From Erythrobacter ramosus (lineage in GTDB: Bacteria; Pseudomonadota; Alphaproteobacteria; Sphingomonadales; Sphingomonadaceae), in contig NZ_WTYB01000001.1 of NCBI RefSeq assembly GCF_009828055.1, forward strand, positions 387,183 to 451,182: a stretch of DNA of 64,000 bases, given 5' to 3'. Both the position numbers and the translations under genes were made by a program. Positions 22,462 to 30,439 of the stretch are shown piece after piece (the first letter of the stretch is position 1; each line of letters begins with the position of its first letter). The notes beneath the pieces are model-generated. The model worked only from the letters and a program-made list of their open reading frames with translations, was not told where the DNA came from and ran no database searches.

Positions 22462-22893
22462 ATGGGAATGTCTGGAGGCAAGCTTGACGGCGAGCCGATG
22501 ATGGAAATGAACATGACGCCGCTGATCGACGTTCTGCTCGTTCTGCTGATCATGTTCATCATCACCATCCCGGTGGCGACCCACTCGGTCGACATCGATT
22601 TGCCGACGCCGCAACCGCCGACCAATCCGCCGCCGATTGATCCGATCAAGAACAAGGTGGTGCTGACGGCGGGCGACCAGATCCTGTGGAACGGCACCCC
22701 GCTGACCGAAGGCGAACTGGTCGCGACGCTGCAACAGAGCCTGACCCTCTCGGTCGAGCCCGAATTGCAGTTCGAGCCTGAGCCGCTGGCCAGCTATGCG
22801 CTGTCGGCCCGGGTGCTGAACGACATCAAGGGATCGGGCGTGACCAAGTTCGGCTTCGTCGGCAACGACAAGTATCGCAACTTCGGCAAGTAA
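22462..22893 (+). CDS. exbD: ExbD/TolR family protein, copy 2
   Basis: This 143-aa protein is a normal-sized ExbD: MEMNMTPLIDVLLVLLIMFI is the TM helix with its proton-carrying Asp, followed by a Pro-rich stretch (LPTPQPPTNPPPIDPIKN) and the periplasmic domain ending KFGFVGNDKYRNFGK. AAGGAG directly precedes the start at good spacing. It is 31 bp after copy 1. Two different ExbDs in one operon are common in sphingomonads and Xanthomonas-type systems. Confidence 0.95.
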   Translation: MGMSGGKLDGEPMMEMNMTPLIDVLLVLLIMFIITIPVATHSVDIDLPTPQPPTNPPPIDPIKNKVVLTAGDQILWNGTPLTEGELVATLQQSLTLSVEPELQFEPEPLASYALSARVLNDIKGSGVTKFGFVGNDKYRNFGK

Positions 22894-22964
22894 GGTCTTT
22901 GGGCCGGTGGTTGACCGGTCTTAGACCGGTTATCGCCCGCTTATGCAGCGGTTATACGATCATC

Positions 22965-23001
22965 AAAGGGGGCGCTGCGGCAGGTTCGCGGCGCCCTTTT
23001 T
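22965..23001 (+). terminator. Rho-independent terminator of the tonB operon
   Basis: AAAGGGGGCGC (22965-22975) pairs with GCGCCCTTTTT (22991-23001) around a 15-nt loop. It lies 72 nt after the stop of exbD copy 2 and separates the operon from parS and the third exbD. Confidence 0.85.
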
Positions 23002-23029
23002 GCTTTGGGGGCATCTATGTCCGGCCCAA

Positions 23030-23045
23030 TGTTTCACGTGAAACA
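23030..23045. promoter_or_regulatory. parS: parS centromere site (ParB binding)
   Basis: TGTTTCACGTGAAACA is an exact match to the consensus bacterial chromosomal parS. The palindrome extends to 20 bp (23028-23047). It lies in non-coding DNA between the tonB operon terminator and exbD copy 3. ParB loaded here organises the origin region and, in alphaproteobacteria, recruits MipZ, whose gene is 9.3 kb away. Chromosomal parS sites usually cluster near the origin. Confidence 0.95.
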
Positions 23046-23189
23046 TTTCGGGAACATCGCGACCGTAGAGATGACGGGTTGCTGACCCCGTACCGGTACG
23101 CGTTAGGCAACCTGTTCTTTTTGCGATATTCTCTGTGCAGTCAGAGCGGGTGCCATCCCGCAGGCCCGCTCTGCATCAGGAGAGCGAAC

Positions 23190-23624
23190 ATGCCACACAT
23201 CGTGACCCGCCCCAACCTCTACGCCCCCCGCCCCCGCCCGATCAGCGAGATGAACGTTACCCCCTTCATCGACGTGTTGCTGGTGCTGCTGATCGTGATG
23301 ATCCTCGCCATGCCGGTAAAGGTGAACGTCACCCCGGTCGATCTGCCGGGTGAGCGCCGAGAACCGAGCCTGCCAGTGCTGGATCAGAACACCATCACCA
23401 TTGATGCGGCGGATCGCCTTGCATGGAACGGCACAACCGTCTCGGCAGACGCCCTGCGCGCGCAAGTGGCCGCCGCAGCTGAGCTGACAACGCCAGCAAT
23501 ACTGCGCTTCGCTCCGGACAAACACGCCAGCTACGATACCGCCGCCCGCACCATCGCCCTGATCCGCGAGGAAGGTGCCAAGGGTTTCACCTTCGTGGGC
23601 AATGAACGGTATCGGGACTTCTGA
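23190..23624 (+). CDS. exbD: ExbD/TolR family protein, copy 3
   Basis: This 144-aa protein has the ExbD layout: ISEMNVTPFIDVLLVLLIVM with the conserved Asp in the TM helix, then a periplasmic domain ending GFTFVGNERYRDF, close to copy 2 (GFVGNDKYRNF). The ATG at 23190 has AGGAG about 8 nt upstream; the open frame upstream of it crosses parS and is not coding. It is separated from copies 1 and 2 by a terminator, so it is transcribed on its own. Its ExbB partner must be encoded elsewhere or shared. Confidence 0.92.
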   Translation: MPHIVTRPNLYAPRPRPISEMNVTPFIDVLLVLLIVMILAMPVKVNVTPVDLPGERREPSLPVLDQNTITIDAADRLAWNGTTVSADALRAQVAAAAELTTPAILRFAPDKHASYDTAARTIALIREEGAKGFTFVGNERYRDF

Positions 23625-23646
23625 GCCACTTGCGCCGTTGGAGGGG

Positions 23647-26133
23647 TCAATCCCCCTCCAGCGGCAGGTCCGGCCGCATCGCCGCCGCAATCAGGCCCTC
23701 GGCTTCGAGCAGCAACTCATCATCCACCGCACCCTGCGGCACCGCCTCGCGCCCGATCATCGTCATCACTGGCACCGCCAGTGGTGAGACGCGGTCGAGG
23801 GTGACGTGGACCAGCTCACGCTCTGACCGCTCCAGCAGCGCCGCCAGCCGGCCAACGTCGGTCATCCGCGCCCGCGCATCGGCCCAGGCGGCTTCGATCA
23901 GCACGTGATCGGGCTCGTATTTCTTGAGCACATCGTAGATCAGATCAGTCGAGAAGGTGACCTGCTTGCCAGTCTTGCGCGTGCCTGGTTGCTGGCGTTC
24001 CACCAACCCGCTGATCACCGCGACCTCGCGAAACGCGCGTCGCAGCAGGTGGCTTTCGGTGACCCATTCGACAAATTCGTCGGTCAGAATATCGGGCGAC
24101 AGCAATGGCACCGGATCGGTCACCGCGCGCAATCCCCACACGGCAAGGCAATAGTCATTCGCCACGAACCCGCCCGGCAGCAGCCCGCGATCCTCCATCC
24201 GCCGGGTGATCAGCATCCCGAGGCTCTGGTTCGCGTTCCAACCCTCGAAGGTGTAATAGGCGGTGTAATGCTTGCCTCCGTGCGGGAAGCTTTCGACCAG
24301 CAACTCCCCCGGCGCGGGCAGGCGGCTGCGGTAGTCCTGCATCTCCAGCCATTCGCGCACATCATCGGGGAATAGCCCCCAGCCGGCGCGGTCAGCCAGC
24401 AGCCCCTGAACCCGCGTCGCCAGATGGGTGGTGAGCGGCAGGCGCAACCCGCCATAGCTCGGGATGGTGGCGGACTTCTTGGCGGCGCGGACCACCACGT
24501 CCATGTCCTTCACGCCCTCGACCTCAAGGCTCATGCCTGCAAAGAAGAAGGTGTCGCCGGGGGATAGCTGCGCGGCGAACCGCTCCTCGACCTTGCCAAG
24601 GCTGCGGCCATTCTTGAAGCGGACATTCAGCATCTCGGAATCAACGATGATCCCGGCGTTCATCCGATGGCGCTGCGCCTGATTGGGATGGGCGAGCCGC
24701 CAGGTGCCGTCTTTCGCACGCACGATCCGCTGGAACCGGTCATAGGCTTTGAGCGCATAGCCCCCGTTCGACACGAAGCTCAGTACGCGGGCAAAGGTCG
24801 CTTGGTCGACCCAGCTATAGGCCAACGCGCTCCTGACCTCGGCCAATAGCGCGTCTTCGTGGAACGGCGCAGCGCAGGCGCAGGCCATCACGTGCTGGGC
24901 GAGCACATCCAAGCTACCGGGCCGGAACGCCTCGCCATCGCGCTGGCCTTCATCGACCGCCTGCTTGGCCGCGATGGCTTCGAGGAACTCGAAGCGGTTG
25001 CCGGGCACCAGCACCGCGCGGCTCGGCGTGTCGAGCCGGTGGCCCGCCCGCCCGATCCGTTGCAGCAGGCGCGACGCCCCCTTCGGCGCGCCCATCTGGA
25101 CGACCAGATCAATGTCCCCCCAGTCGATCCCGAGATCCAAGCTGGCGGTGCACACCAGCGCGCGCAATTCCCCGCGCGACATCGCCTCTTCCACCTTACG
25201 CCGCGCCTCGGTGGAGAGGCTGCCGTGGTGGATGCCGATGGGGAGGTGATCCTCGTTTGCCTCCCACAGGCATTGGAAGATGAACTCGGCCAGAAAGCGC
25301 GTGTTGGTGAAGAGCAGCGTGGTGCGATTGGCCTTGATCGCCTCGTAAAGCTGCGGGACGGCCCAGCGCCCGGCGTGCCCGCCCCAAGGGACGCGCTCTT
25401 CGATGGGGAGCAGGATTTCAACCTCGGGATCGGCCCCCACCTCGCCCAGCACCAGGTCGGCCGCGGCGATTTCACCATCCTCGCCCGATTGCGGGGCGAG
25501 CCATTCCTGAAAGTCGCGCGGATTGGCGAGCGTGGCCGACAGCGCGACCCGCTGCGCTTGCGGCGCCAGCGCGTGCAGCCGCGCGAGGCTCAGCGCCAGC
25601 AGATCGCCGCGCTTGTCGGTGGCGAAGGCGTGAACCTCGTCGATCACGATCCGCTTCAGCCCTGCAAACAGTTCGGCGCTTTCGGGATAGGACAGCAGCA
25701 GCGAGAGGCTTTCCGGCGTGGTCAGCAGGATGTGCGGCGGACGTTCCCGCTGGCGTTTCTTGCGATCGGAGGGGGTGTCGCCGCTGCGGGTCTCGACCCG
25801 GATGGGAAGACCGATGTCCTCGATCGGGGTGAGCAGGTTGCGCTTCACATCCTGCGCCAGCGCCTTCAGCGGCGAGACGTAGAGCGTGTGCAAACCGTCC
25901 CCTGGCCCCGGCCCGGAAGAAGGGGCAAAGTCGCACAACGTCGGCAGGAACCCCGCCAGCGTCTTGCCCGCCCCGGTATCGGCGACGAGCAGGGCATGGC
26001 GGCCCTCCCGCGCCTTGGCCAGCATCTCCCACTGATGCCGCCGCACCCGCCAACCCCGCGCAGCAAACCACCCCGCGATCTCAGGCGGCAGCGGCGGGAC
26101 GGCGGGGTCTGGCCCAGGTTCGGGCGGGATCAC
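23647..26133 (-). CDS. Lhr-like DEXH-box helicase (ligase-associated DNA damage response type)
   Basis: This is a superfamily 2 helicase of about 828 aa. Motifs in order are Walker A ADTGAGKT (residues 51-58), DEVH in IVIDEVHAF, SATL, a conserved LDLGIDWGDIDLVVQMGAP block and motif VI QRIGRAGH. A long C-terminal region of the Lhr family follows (KYEPDHVLIEAAWADARARM near the end). Length and organisation fit the helicase that in other bacteria travels with an ATP-dependent ligase and an exonuclease for DNA repair; those partners are absent here. GTG 26133 starts one base after the preceding stop; in-frame ATGs at 26172 and 26187 would overlap it. Confidence 0.88.
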   Translation of the reverse strand: MIPPEPGPDPAVPPLPPEIAGWFAARGWRVRRHQWEMLAKAREGRHALLVADTGAGKTLAGFLPTLCDFAPSSGPGPGDGLHTLYVSPLKALAQDVKRNLLTPIEDIGLPIRVETRSGDTPSDRKKRQRERPPHILLTTPESLSLLLSYPESAELFAGLKRIVIDEVHAFATDKRGDLLALSLARLHALAPQAQRVALSATLANPRDFQEWLAPQSGEDGEIAAADLVLGEVGADPEVEILLPIEERVPWGGHAGRWAVPQLYEAIKANRTTLLFTNTRFLAEFIFQCLWEANEDHLPIGIHHGSLSTEARRKVEEAMSRGELRALVCTASLDLGIDWGDIDLVVQMGAPKGASRLLQRIGRAGHRLDTPSRAVLVPGNRFEFLEAIAAKQAVDEGQRDGEAFRPGSLDVLAQHVMACACAAPFHEDALLAEVRSALAYSWVDQATFARVLSFVSNGGYALKAYDRFQRIVRAKDGTWRLAHPNQAQRHRMNAGIIVDSEMLNVRFKNGRSLGKVEERFAAQLSPGDTFFFAGMSLEVEGVKDMDVVVRAAKKSATIPSYGGLRLPLTTHLATRVQGLLADRAGWGLFPDDVREWLEMQDYRSRLPAPGELLVESFPHGGKHYTAYYTFEGWNANQSLGMLITRRMEDRGLLPGGFVANDYCLAVWGLRAVTDPVPLLSPDILTDEFVEWVTESHLLRRAFREVAVISGLVERQQPGTRKTGKQVTFSTDLIYDVLKKYEPDHVLIEAAWADARARMTDVGRLAALLERSERELVHVTLDRVSPLAVPVMTMIGREAVPQGAVDDELLLEAEGLIAAAMRPDLPLEGD

Positions 26134-26134
26134 G

Positions 26135-27001
26135 TCACTCGTCGGGCTGCTCGGCAGCCGTTGCCATGGCATCGAGCGCGGCGTCATCGCTCTGCCTCAT
26201 CGCGATGCTCTGCCTGATTTCGTCGATGCTGTAGCCGGTCAGCTCGGCGACCTTTGCCTGCTCTGCCGCAGACAGCGCATCGAAGCTGCGCGCCGCGGGC
26301 AAATCGGCGGTGCGTTCGGTCATGCGCTGCTCCATGTCGCCGATCATGCCCATCATGGCCGGCATCGCCTCCATCGAAGCTGACGCGACCCGCGGATCGC
26401 TCGCCATCAGGAAGGATTCGCGGGCGTATTTGGTCCCCGTCGTGGTGGCGAAGAAGCCGTCGATCTCGGCCAGCTCGCTGTCCGTAAAGCGGATCGCGTA
26501 AAGCTCGGACATCGCCTTGCGCATGGTCGGCTCCATCGTCGCCATCATGTCGCGCATCATTTCGGGGAACAGGGCCGCCTCGCGCTTCTGACGCTCCTGC
26601 CACGCGGGATCGAACAGGCTGGCAAGCTCGCCCGCCTTCGCCTCGTCGAGATCCAGCGCATAGCTCTCCACGCCGATCTGCCGGGCGATGGTGGTTGCCG
26701 CCCCGTCAGGGCCCAGCTCCATGATCGGGCCGAGGAGCCCGCCCATCATCTTGTCGATCATCTCGGCCATTGTGCCTTCGGGAATGATCCGCGCGATGAG
26801 ACGCTCGGCGGCGGGGAGGCGGGCCTGCTGCTCGGCGGTAAGGGGCTCTGCGGGGAACATGCCGCGCAGCTTCGCCATCGCTTCGCCCATGCCGTCGCTG
26901 TCCGCGGCGGTTGCGGCAGCTGCCTCAGGCGGCGTGTCCTGCGCGGCAACAGCGCCCGGCAAGGCAATCAGAGCAGCGGCGGCCAGCATCAGGTGCTTCA
27001 T
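26135..27001 (-). CDS. Exported DUF2059-type protein
   Basis: This 288-aa protein has a signal peptide (MKHLMLAAAALIALPGAVAA, cut before QD). The DUF2059-like region (about residues 160-215) contains ELYAIRFTDSELAEIDGFFA with TTTGTKYARE, as in other members. It is mostly helical and Met-rich (MMRDMMATMEPTM). Function is not known. GGGAGAG about 6 nt before ATG 27001 supports the start. Its stop is one base from the GTG of the helicase gene, so the two are probably translationally coupled. It follows the J-like gene by 64 bp. Confidence 0.82.
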   Translation of the reverse strand: MKHLMLAAAALIALPGAVAAQDTPPEAAAATAADSDGMGEAMAKLRGMFPAEPLTAEQQARLPAAERLIARIIPEGTMAEMIDKMMGGLLGPIMELGPDGAATTIARQIGVESYALDLDEAKAGELASLFDPAWQERQKREAALFPEMMRDMMATMEPTMRKAMSELYAIRFTDSELAEIDGFFATTTGTKYARESFLMASDPRVASASMEAMPAMMGMIGDMEQRMTERTADLPAARSFDALSAAEQAKVAELTGYSIDEIRQSIAMRQSDDAALDAMATAAEQPDE

Positions 27002-27065
27002 CGAATCTCTCCCGTTTCTCAACACATCACTGCCGCACCAGCGCGGCGCGCGCCAGTCCGGCGTC

Positions 27066-28679
27066 TCATACACCCTTGAGAACATCCTCCGGCACCGGCT
27101 GCGATGAAGCGCGGATCGCCTCGATCAGCGCGCCTTCGGCCTTGCAGCGGTCCGGGTGCTCGGGATCGGTCAGCGCCGCGGTCAGCGTGTCATCCGACAG
27201 CCCGCTGCGCTTGATCGTATCGCCCACCAGCCAGCCGGGAATGGCATAGCGGTATTCGCCGCCCTTGGCTTCCTGCCCCAGCAGCTTGGCATCCAGCAAT
27301 TGCCTGAGCAGCGCCCGTTCCCGGTCGCGCTCCTTGTCGGTCAACGCGAGATCGAGGCCGACGAAATTGCCGGTCATGACCTTGCGGCACACCGCATCCA
27401 ATTGCCGCTGCGCCGCTTGCATCCACAGGCTCTTGAGATCGAGGCGCACTGCCAGATTGCCCGCGTCCGCAGCACTGGCCGAGGCGAGCGCCTTCAGCCG
27501 GATAAAGGATGTCATCGCCGGGCCGGCATTGCCCCCGCTCAGACCCGCAAGCGGGGCGAGTTCGTCGGCCAGCGCCGGGTCGGCTGCCCGCACAGCGGCC
27601 ATATCGGTTCCCGCCCCAAAAATGTCGGCCATCGCCATGTCGCCCTGCGCGACACGCAGCGCTTCGGCGGCAGCATCGGCTGCAGGCGTGTCCTGGTCAT
27701 CATTCGCACCGGAAAGGCTAGCACCCAGCCGCGCCAGCGCAGCCCCGACCAGCACCGCAATCAGCACCCAGCGCACCACCGCCGGGCCGAACCCGCCCGG
27801 ATTGCCCTCCAGCACGGCGCCTTTGTCCCACGATGCGACCCGTTCGGCATCAAGGTAGGTTTCGAGTTCAGGATAGCGTGTGCGGACGCCTTCGAGCAGC
27901 TTGTGAACCTCCAGCCGCTTGACCCTGAGCCGGTCGAACACCCCGGCCCGGCCGGGGCGGACAAGCTCGGCCCAGGCCTTGTGCAGCGGGTGATCGGGCT
28001 GCTGCACCTTCTCGTGAAAGCGCATCCCCTTCAGCCGCTGGTTGAGGAACATCAGCGCCGGTCGTTCCTCCAAAGCGCCCGCCTCCTCCAGCCAGCGGAA
28101 CGCCGCATTGGCCTGTTCGACAAACGGGGCCGAGCGCGGCCAGGTGCGGGCGAACAGCTCGGCCAGCGCATCGTCGAGGGCGTCGTGTTCGGCCAGATCA
28201 GCCTCGTCCGCCCGCGCAATCAGCACGTCGAGCGCGGTGCGGCCTGCGTCAAGCTCGGCGAAAGTCACCGCATCATCGCTTTGCGCACCATCTGGGTAGA
28301 GCACGCCCAGCAGCGTCTGCCACGCGGTCTGAGCGCGCAGCTGGCTTTGGGTCAGTTCAGGCGCCGGGCGGCTTTCCAGCGGGTCGGGGTGATAGGTAGC
28401 GGGGCTATCGTCGGACCACGCATCCTCGTCATAGTCCCCGTCATCGTCCCAATCATCATCAAGATCGCCAAGACCGAAATTGTCGCCCTCATCCTCGCCC
28501 TGCTGGCTGCGCGCGGCAAGCCACAGCGCCTCATCGCGGGCGCGGCGCAGTTCGGCAAAACCGGCGATATCCTCGTCGACATTGATTGCGCGCAGGGCGT
28601 CGGCATAGGCTTTGCGGATCGCCGCAGTGTCGCTGGTCGCGTCGATCCCGAGCCGGTTCCACGGAAAGGCACGGCTCAT
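27066..28679 (-). CDS. J-like co-chaperone with degenerate J domain (DjlC-like partner of HscC)
   Basis: This 537-aa protein begins MSRAFPWNRLGIDATSDTAA then IRKAYADALRAINVDEDIAG, the layout of a J domain. The helix-II/III loop that normally carries HPD reads NVD. An acidic stretch follows (residues about 68-90, DEGDNFGLGDLDDDWDDD), then a helical region, one TM helix near residues 298-318 and a further helical C-terminal domain. The ATG overlaps the TGA of the Hsp70 gene (ATGA), like the HscC-DjlC pairs of enterics. Partner function is inferred from this coupling. Confidence 0.78.
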   Translation of the reverse strand: MSRAFPWNRLGIDATSDTAAIRKAYADALRAINVDEDIAGFAELRRARDEALWLAARSQQGEDEGDNFGLGDLDDDWDDDGDYDEDAWSDDSPATYHPDPLESRPAPELTQSQLRAQTAWQTLLGVLYPDGAQSDDAVTFAELDAGRTALDVLIARADEADLAEHDALDDALAELFARTWPRSAPFVEQANAAFRWLEEAGALEERPALMFLNQRLKGMRFHEKVQQPDHPLHKAWAELVRPGRAGVFDRLRVKRLEVHKLLEGVRTRYPELETYLDAERVASWDKGAVLEGNPGGFGPAVVRWVLIAVLVGAALARLGASLSGANDDQDTPAADAAAEALRVAQGDMAMADIFGAGTDMAAVRAADPALADELAPLAGLSGGNAGPAMTSFIRLKALASASAADAGNLAVRLDLKSLWMQAAQRQLDAVCRKVMTGNFVGLDLALTDKERDRERALLRQLLDAKLLGQEAKGGEYRYAIPGWLVGDTIKRSGLSDDTLTAALTDPEHPDRCKAEGALIEAIRASSQPVPEDVLKGV

Positions 28680-30382
28680 ATCGGCGGATTGGCCTCGATC
28701 TGGTCGAGCAGCCGGCACAGCCCTTCACGCGCGTCAGCGATTAGGCGCGGGTCTTGCTTATCGAGCGCGCCCTGAAACTCGGTCAGCCCCTGCCCGATCA
28801 CGTCGCGCACATGGCCGGTGAAGCCTTCGTAAGCCCGCTCGGCCCGCGCCAGCAGGGCGACATTCTCCGCCTCATCGCGGGGGTGGACCTTCAGCTTCTC
28901 GATCCGATTGCGGCTGGCCGCGATATCGCCTGCTGCGCGCCGATCATCCTCGTCGACGATCACCAGATTGCGCGTCATGCCGGTGGCCGGCACCGCAACA
29001 TCAACCTCCAGCAGCCCGCTGGTGTCATAGGTGAAGCGCACATCGACCGCGACCTCACCCGCCGGGCGCGCGGGCACCGGCACTTCGAGCTCACCAAGCT
29101 TGACGTTCTTCTTCACGTCGCGCGCTTCGCCCTGATAGATCGCGAACACCACCGTGCGCTGATTGTCGCCGAGGGTGAAGAACCGCTCCATCCGGCTGAC
29201 AGGAACGGGCGTGTTGCGCTCGATGATCGGCGCGAAGATATCGTCGTGAAAGCGGCCATGCGCGTCGCGGGTGGCGGTGTTGACGCCCAGCGTGAAGGGC
29301 GCAACGTCAGTGATGCGGATTTCCTCCAGCCCGTCCCCGCCCGACAACAGCCCGGCCTGAATCGCCGCACCCAGCGCGACGGCATGATCGGGGTGGACCG
29401 TCGCATTGGGGAAGCGCCCGAACATCCGGGTGAGCGCCTTCCTCACCACCGGCATCCGCGTCGCCCCGCCAACCAGCACGATGTCCGAGAGGGTGCGCAC
29501 GTCGATATGGCAGTCGCGCAGCGCGCGGATCACCGGATCACGCAATCGCTTGACCAGCGGTGCAGCGGCTTCCTCGAAAGCTTCGGTGGTGACACGTGCG
29601 GTGAGCGGGGTGCCGTCCGCCACTAGCGTAAAGTCAGCCGCCTCGGCGCTGCTGAGCGCCCGGCGGGTGCGTTCAGCCGCAAGGGTGAGCAGCGCCCGGC
29701 GGCGGTCGGCTGGCAGTGTGTCCAGCGCCGCGCGATTTTCGAGCATCGGCTCGACCAGCTTGACCAGCGCCTCGTCGAAATCGTCGCCGCCGAGCCGGTT
29801 GTCGCCGGCCGACGCGCGCACTTCGACGATCCCTTCGAACATCTCGACGATCGAGACGTCGAAGGTGCCACCGCCCAGATCGAACACCAGAAACGGCTCA
29901 CGATCCCCGCGATCCGTAAGGCCAAAGGCGAGCGCTGCGGCGGTGGGTTCGTTGATAAGGCGCTTGACCTCAAGCCCGGCGATCTCGCCTGCCCGGCGGG
30001 TGGCGCGGCGCTGGCGTTCGTTGAAATAGGCGGGGACAGTGATGACGGCGCCGGTGGGACGCTCACCCGTCGCCGCTTCGACATCATCGGCAAGGCTGCG
30101 CAGCACCATCGCCGAGAGGTCTTCGGGCGTCAGGTTCGTGCCAGCGAGTGTGACCGTGCTCGCCGTGCCCATCATCCGCTTGAAGCTGGTGACGGTGTCC
30201 GCCGGATGGGTCGCCATCCGATCGAGCGCGGCCTCACCAACCCAGCTTTGCCCGCCCTTTGCAAGGCTGACCGCGGACGGCGTAAGTTCCTTGCCGAGTG
30301 CATTGGGCACCAGCTGCGGCGCACCATCCTGCCACAGCGCAACCGCGCTGTTGGTGGTGCCAAGATCGATCCCGACGAGCAT
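28676..30382 (-). CDS. hscC: HscC-like Hsp70 chaperone
   Basis: This 568-aa Hsp70 is shorter than DnaK (about 640 aa) and close to E. coli HscC. ATPase motifs are intact: VGIDLGTTNSAVALW at the N-terminus, VFDLGGGTFDVSIVE near residue 167, and DIVLVGGATRMPVV near 305. The substrate-binding domain starts DVAPFTLGVNTATRD; the lid is short and there is no DnaK-type acidic C-terminal tail. It overlaps the J-like gene by ATGA and follows the phosphomannomutase gene by 57 bp. Substrates are unknown. Confidence 0.88.
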   Translation of the reverse strand: MLVGIDLGTTNSAVALWQDGAPQLVPNALGKELTPSAVSLAKGGQSWVGEAALDRMATHPADTVTSFKRMMGTASTVTLAGTNLTPEDLSAMVLRSLADDVEAATGERPTGAVITVPAYFNERQRRATRRAGEIAGLEVKRLINEPTAAALAFGLTDRGDREPFLVFDLGGGTFDVSIVEMFEGIVEVRASAGDNRLGGDDFDEALVKLVEPMLENRAALDTLPADRRRALLTLAAERTRRALSSAEAADFTLVADGTPLTARVTTEAFEEAAAPLVKRLRDPVIRALRDCHIDVRTLSDIVLVGGATRMPVVRKALTRMFGRFPNATVHPDHAVALGAAIQAGLLSGGDGLEEIRITDVAPFTLGVNTATRDAHGRFHDDIFAPIIERNTPVPVSRMERFFTLGDNQRTVVFAIYQGEARDVKKNVKLGELEVPVPARPAGEVAVDVRFTYDTSGLLEVDVAVPATGMTRNLVIVDEDDRRAAGDIAASRNRIEKLKVHPRDEAENVALLARAERAYEGFTGHVRDVIGQGLTEFQGALDKQDPRLIADAREGLCRLLDQIEANPPI

Positions 30383-30439
30383 GCCCCGTCATAGCGCGGC
30401 GGGGTTCTCAGGCAATTGGAATTGCGGAGGGATTGGGGG

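Noticed and set aside
22899..23189. An N-terminal extension of exbD copy 3 across parS
   Set aside because: The frame is open, but the stretch contains a terminator and parS, and similarity and the ribosome site begin at 23190.
24859..26217. A 452-codon open frame opposite the helicase gene
   Set aside because: Composition is that of an antisense shadow, and the helicase motifs on the other strand are unambiguous.
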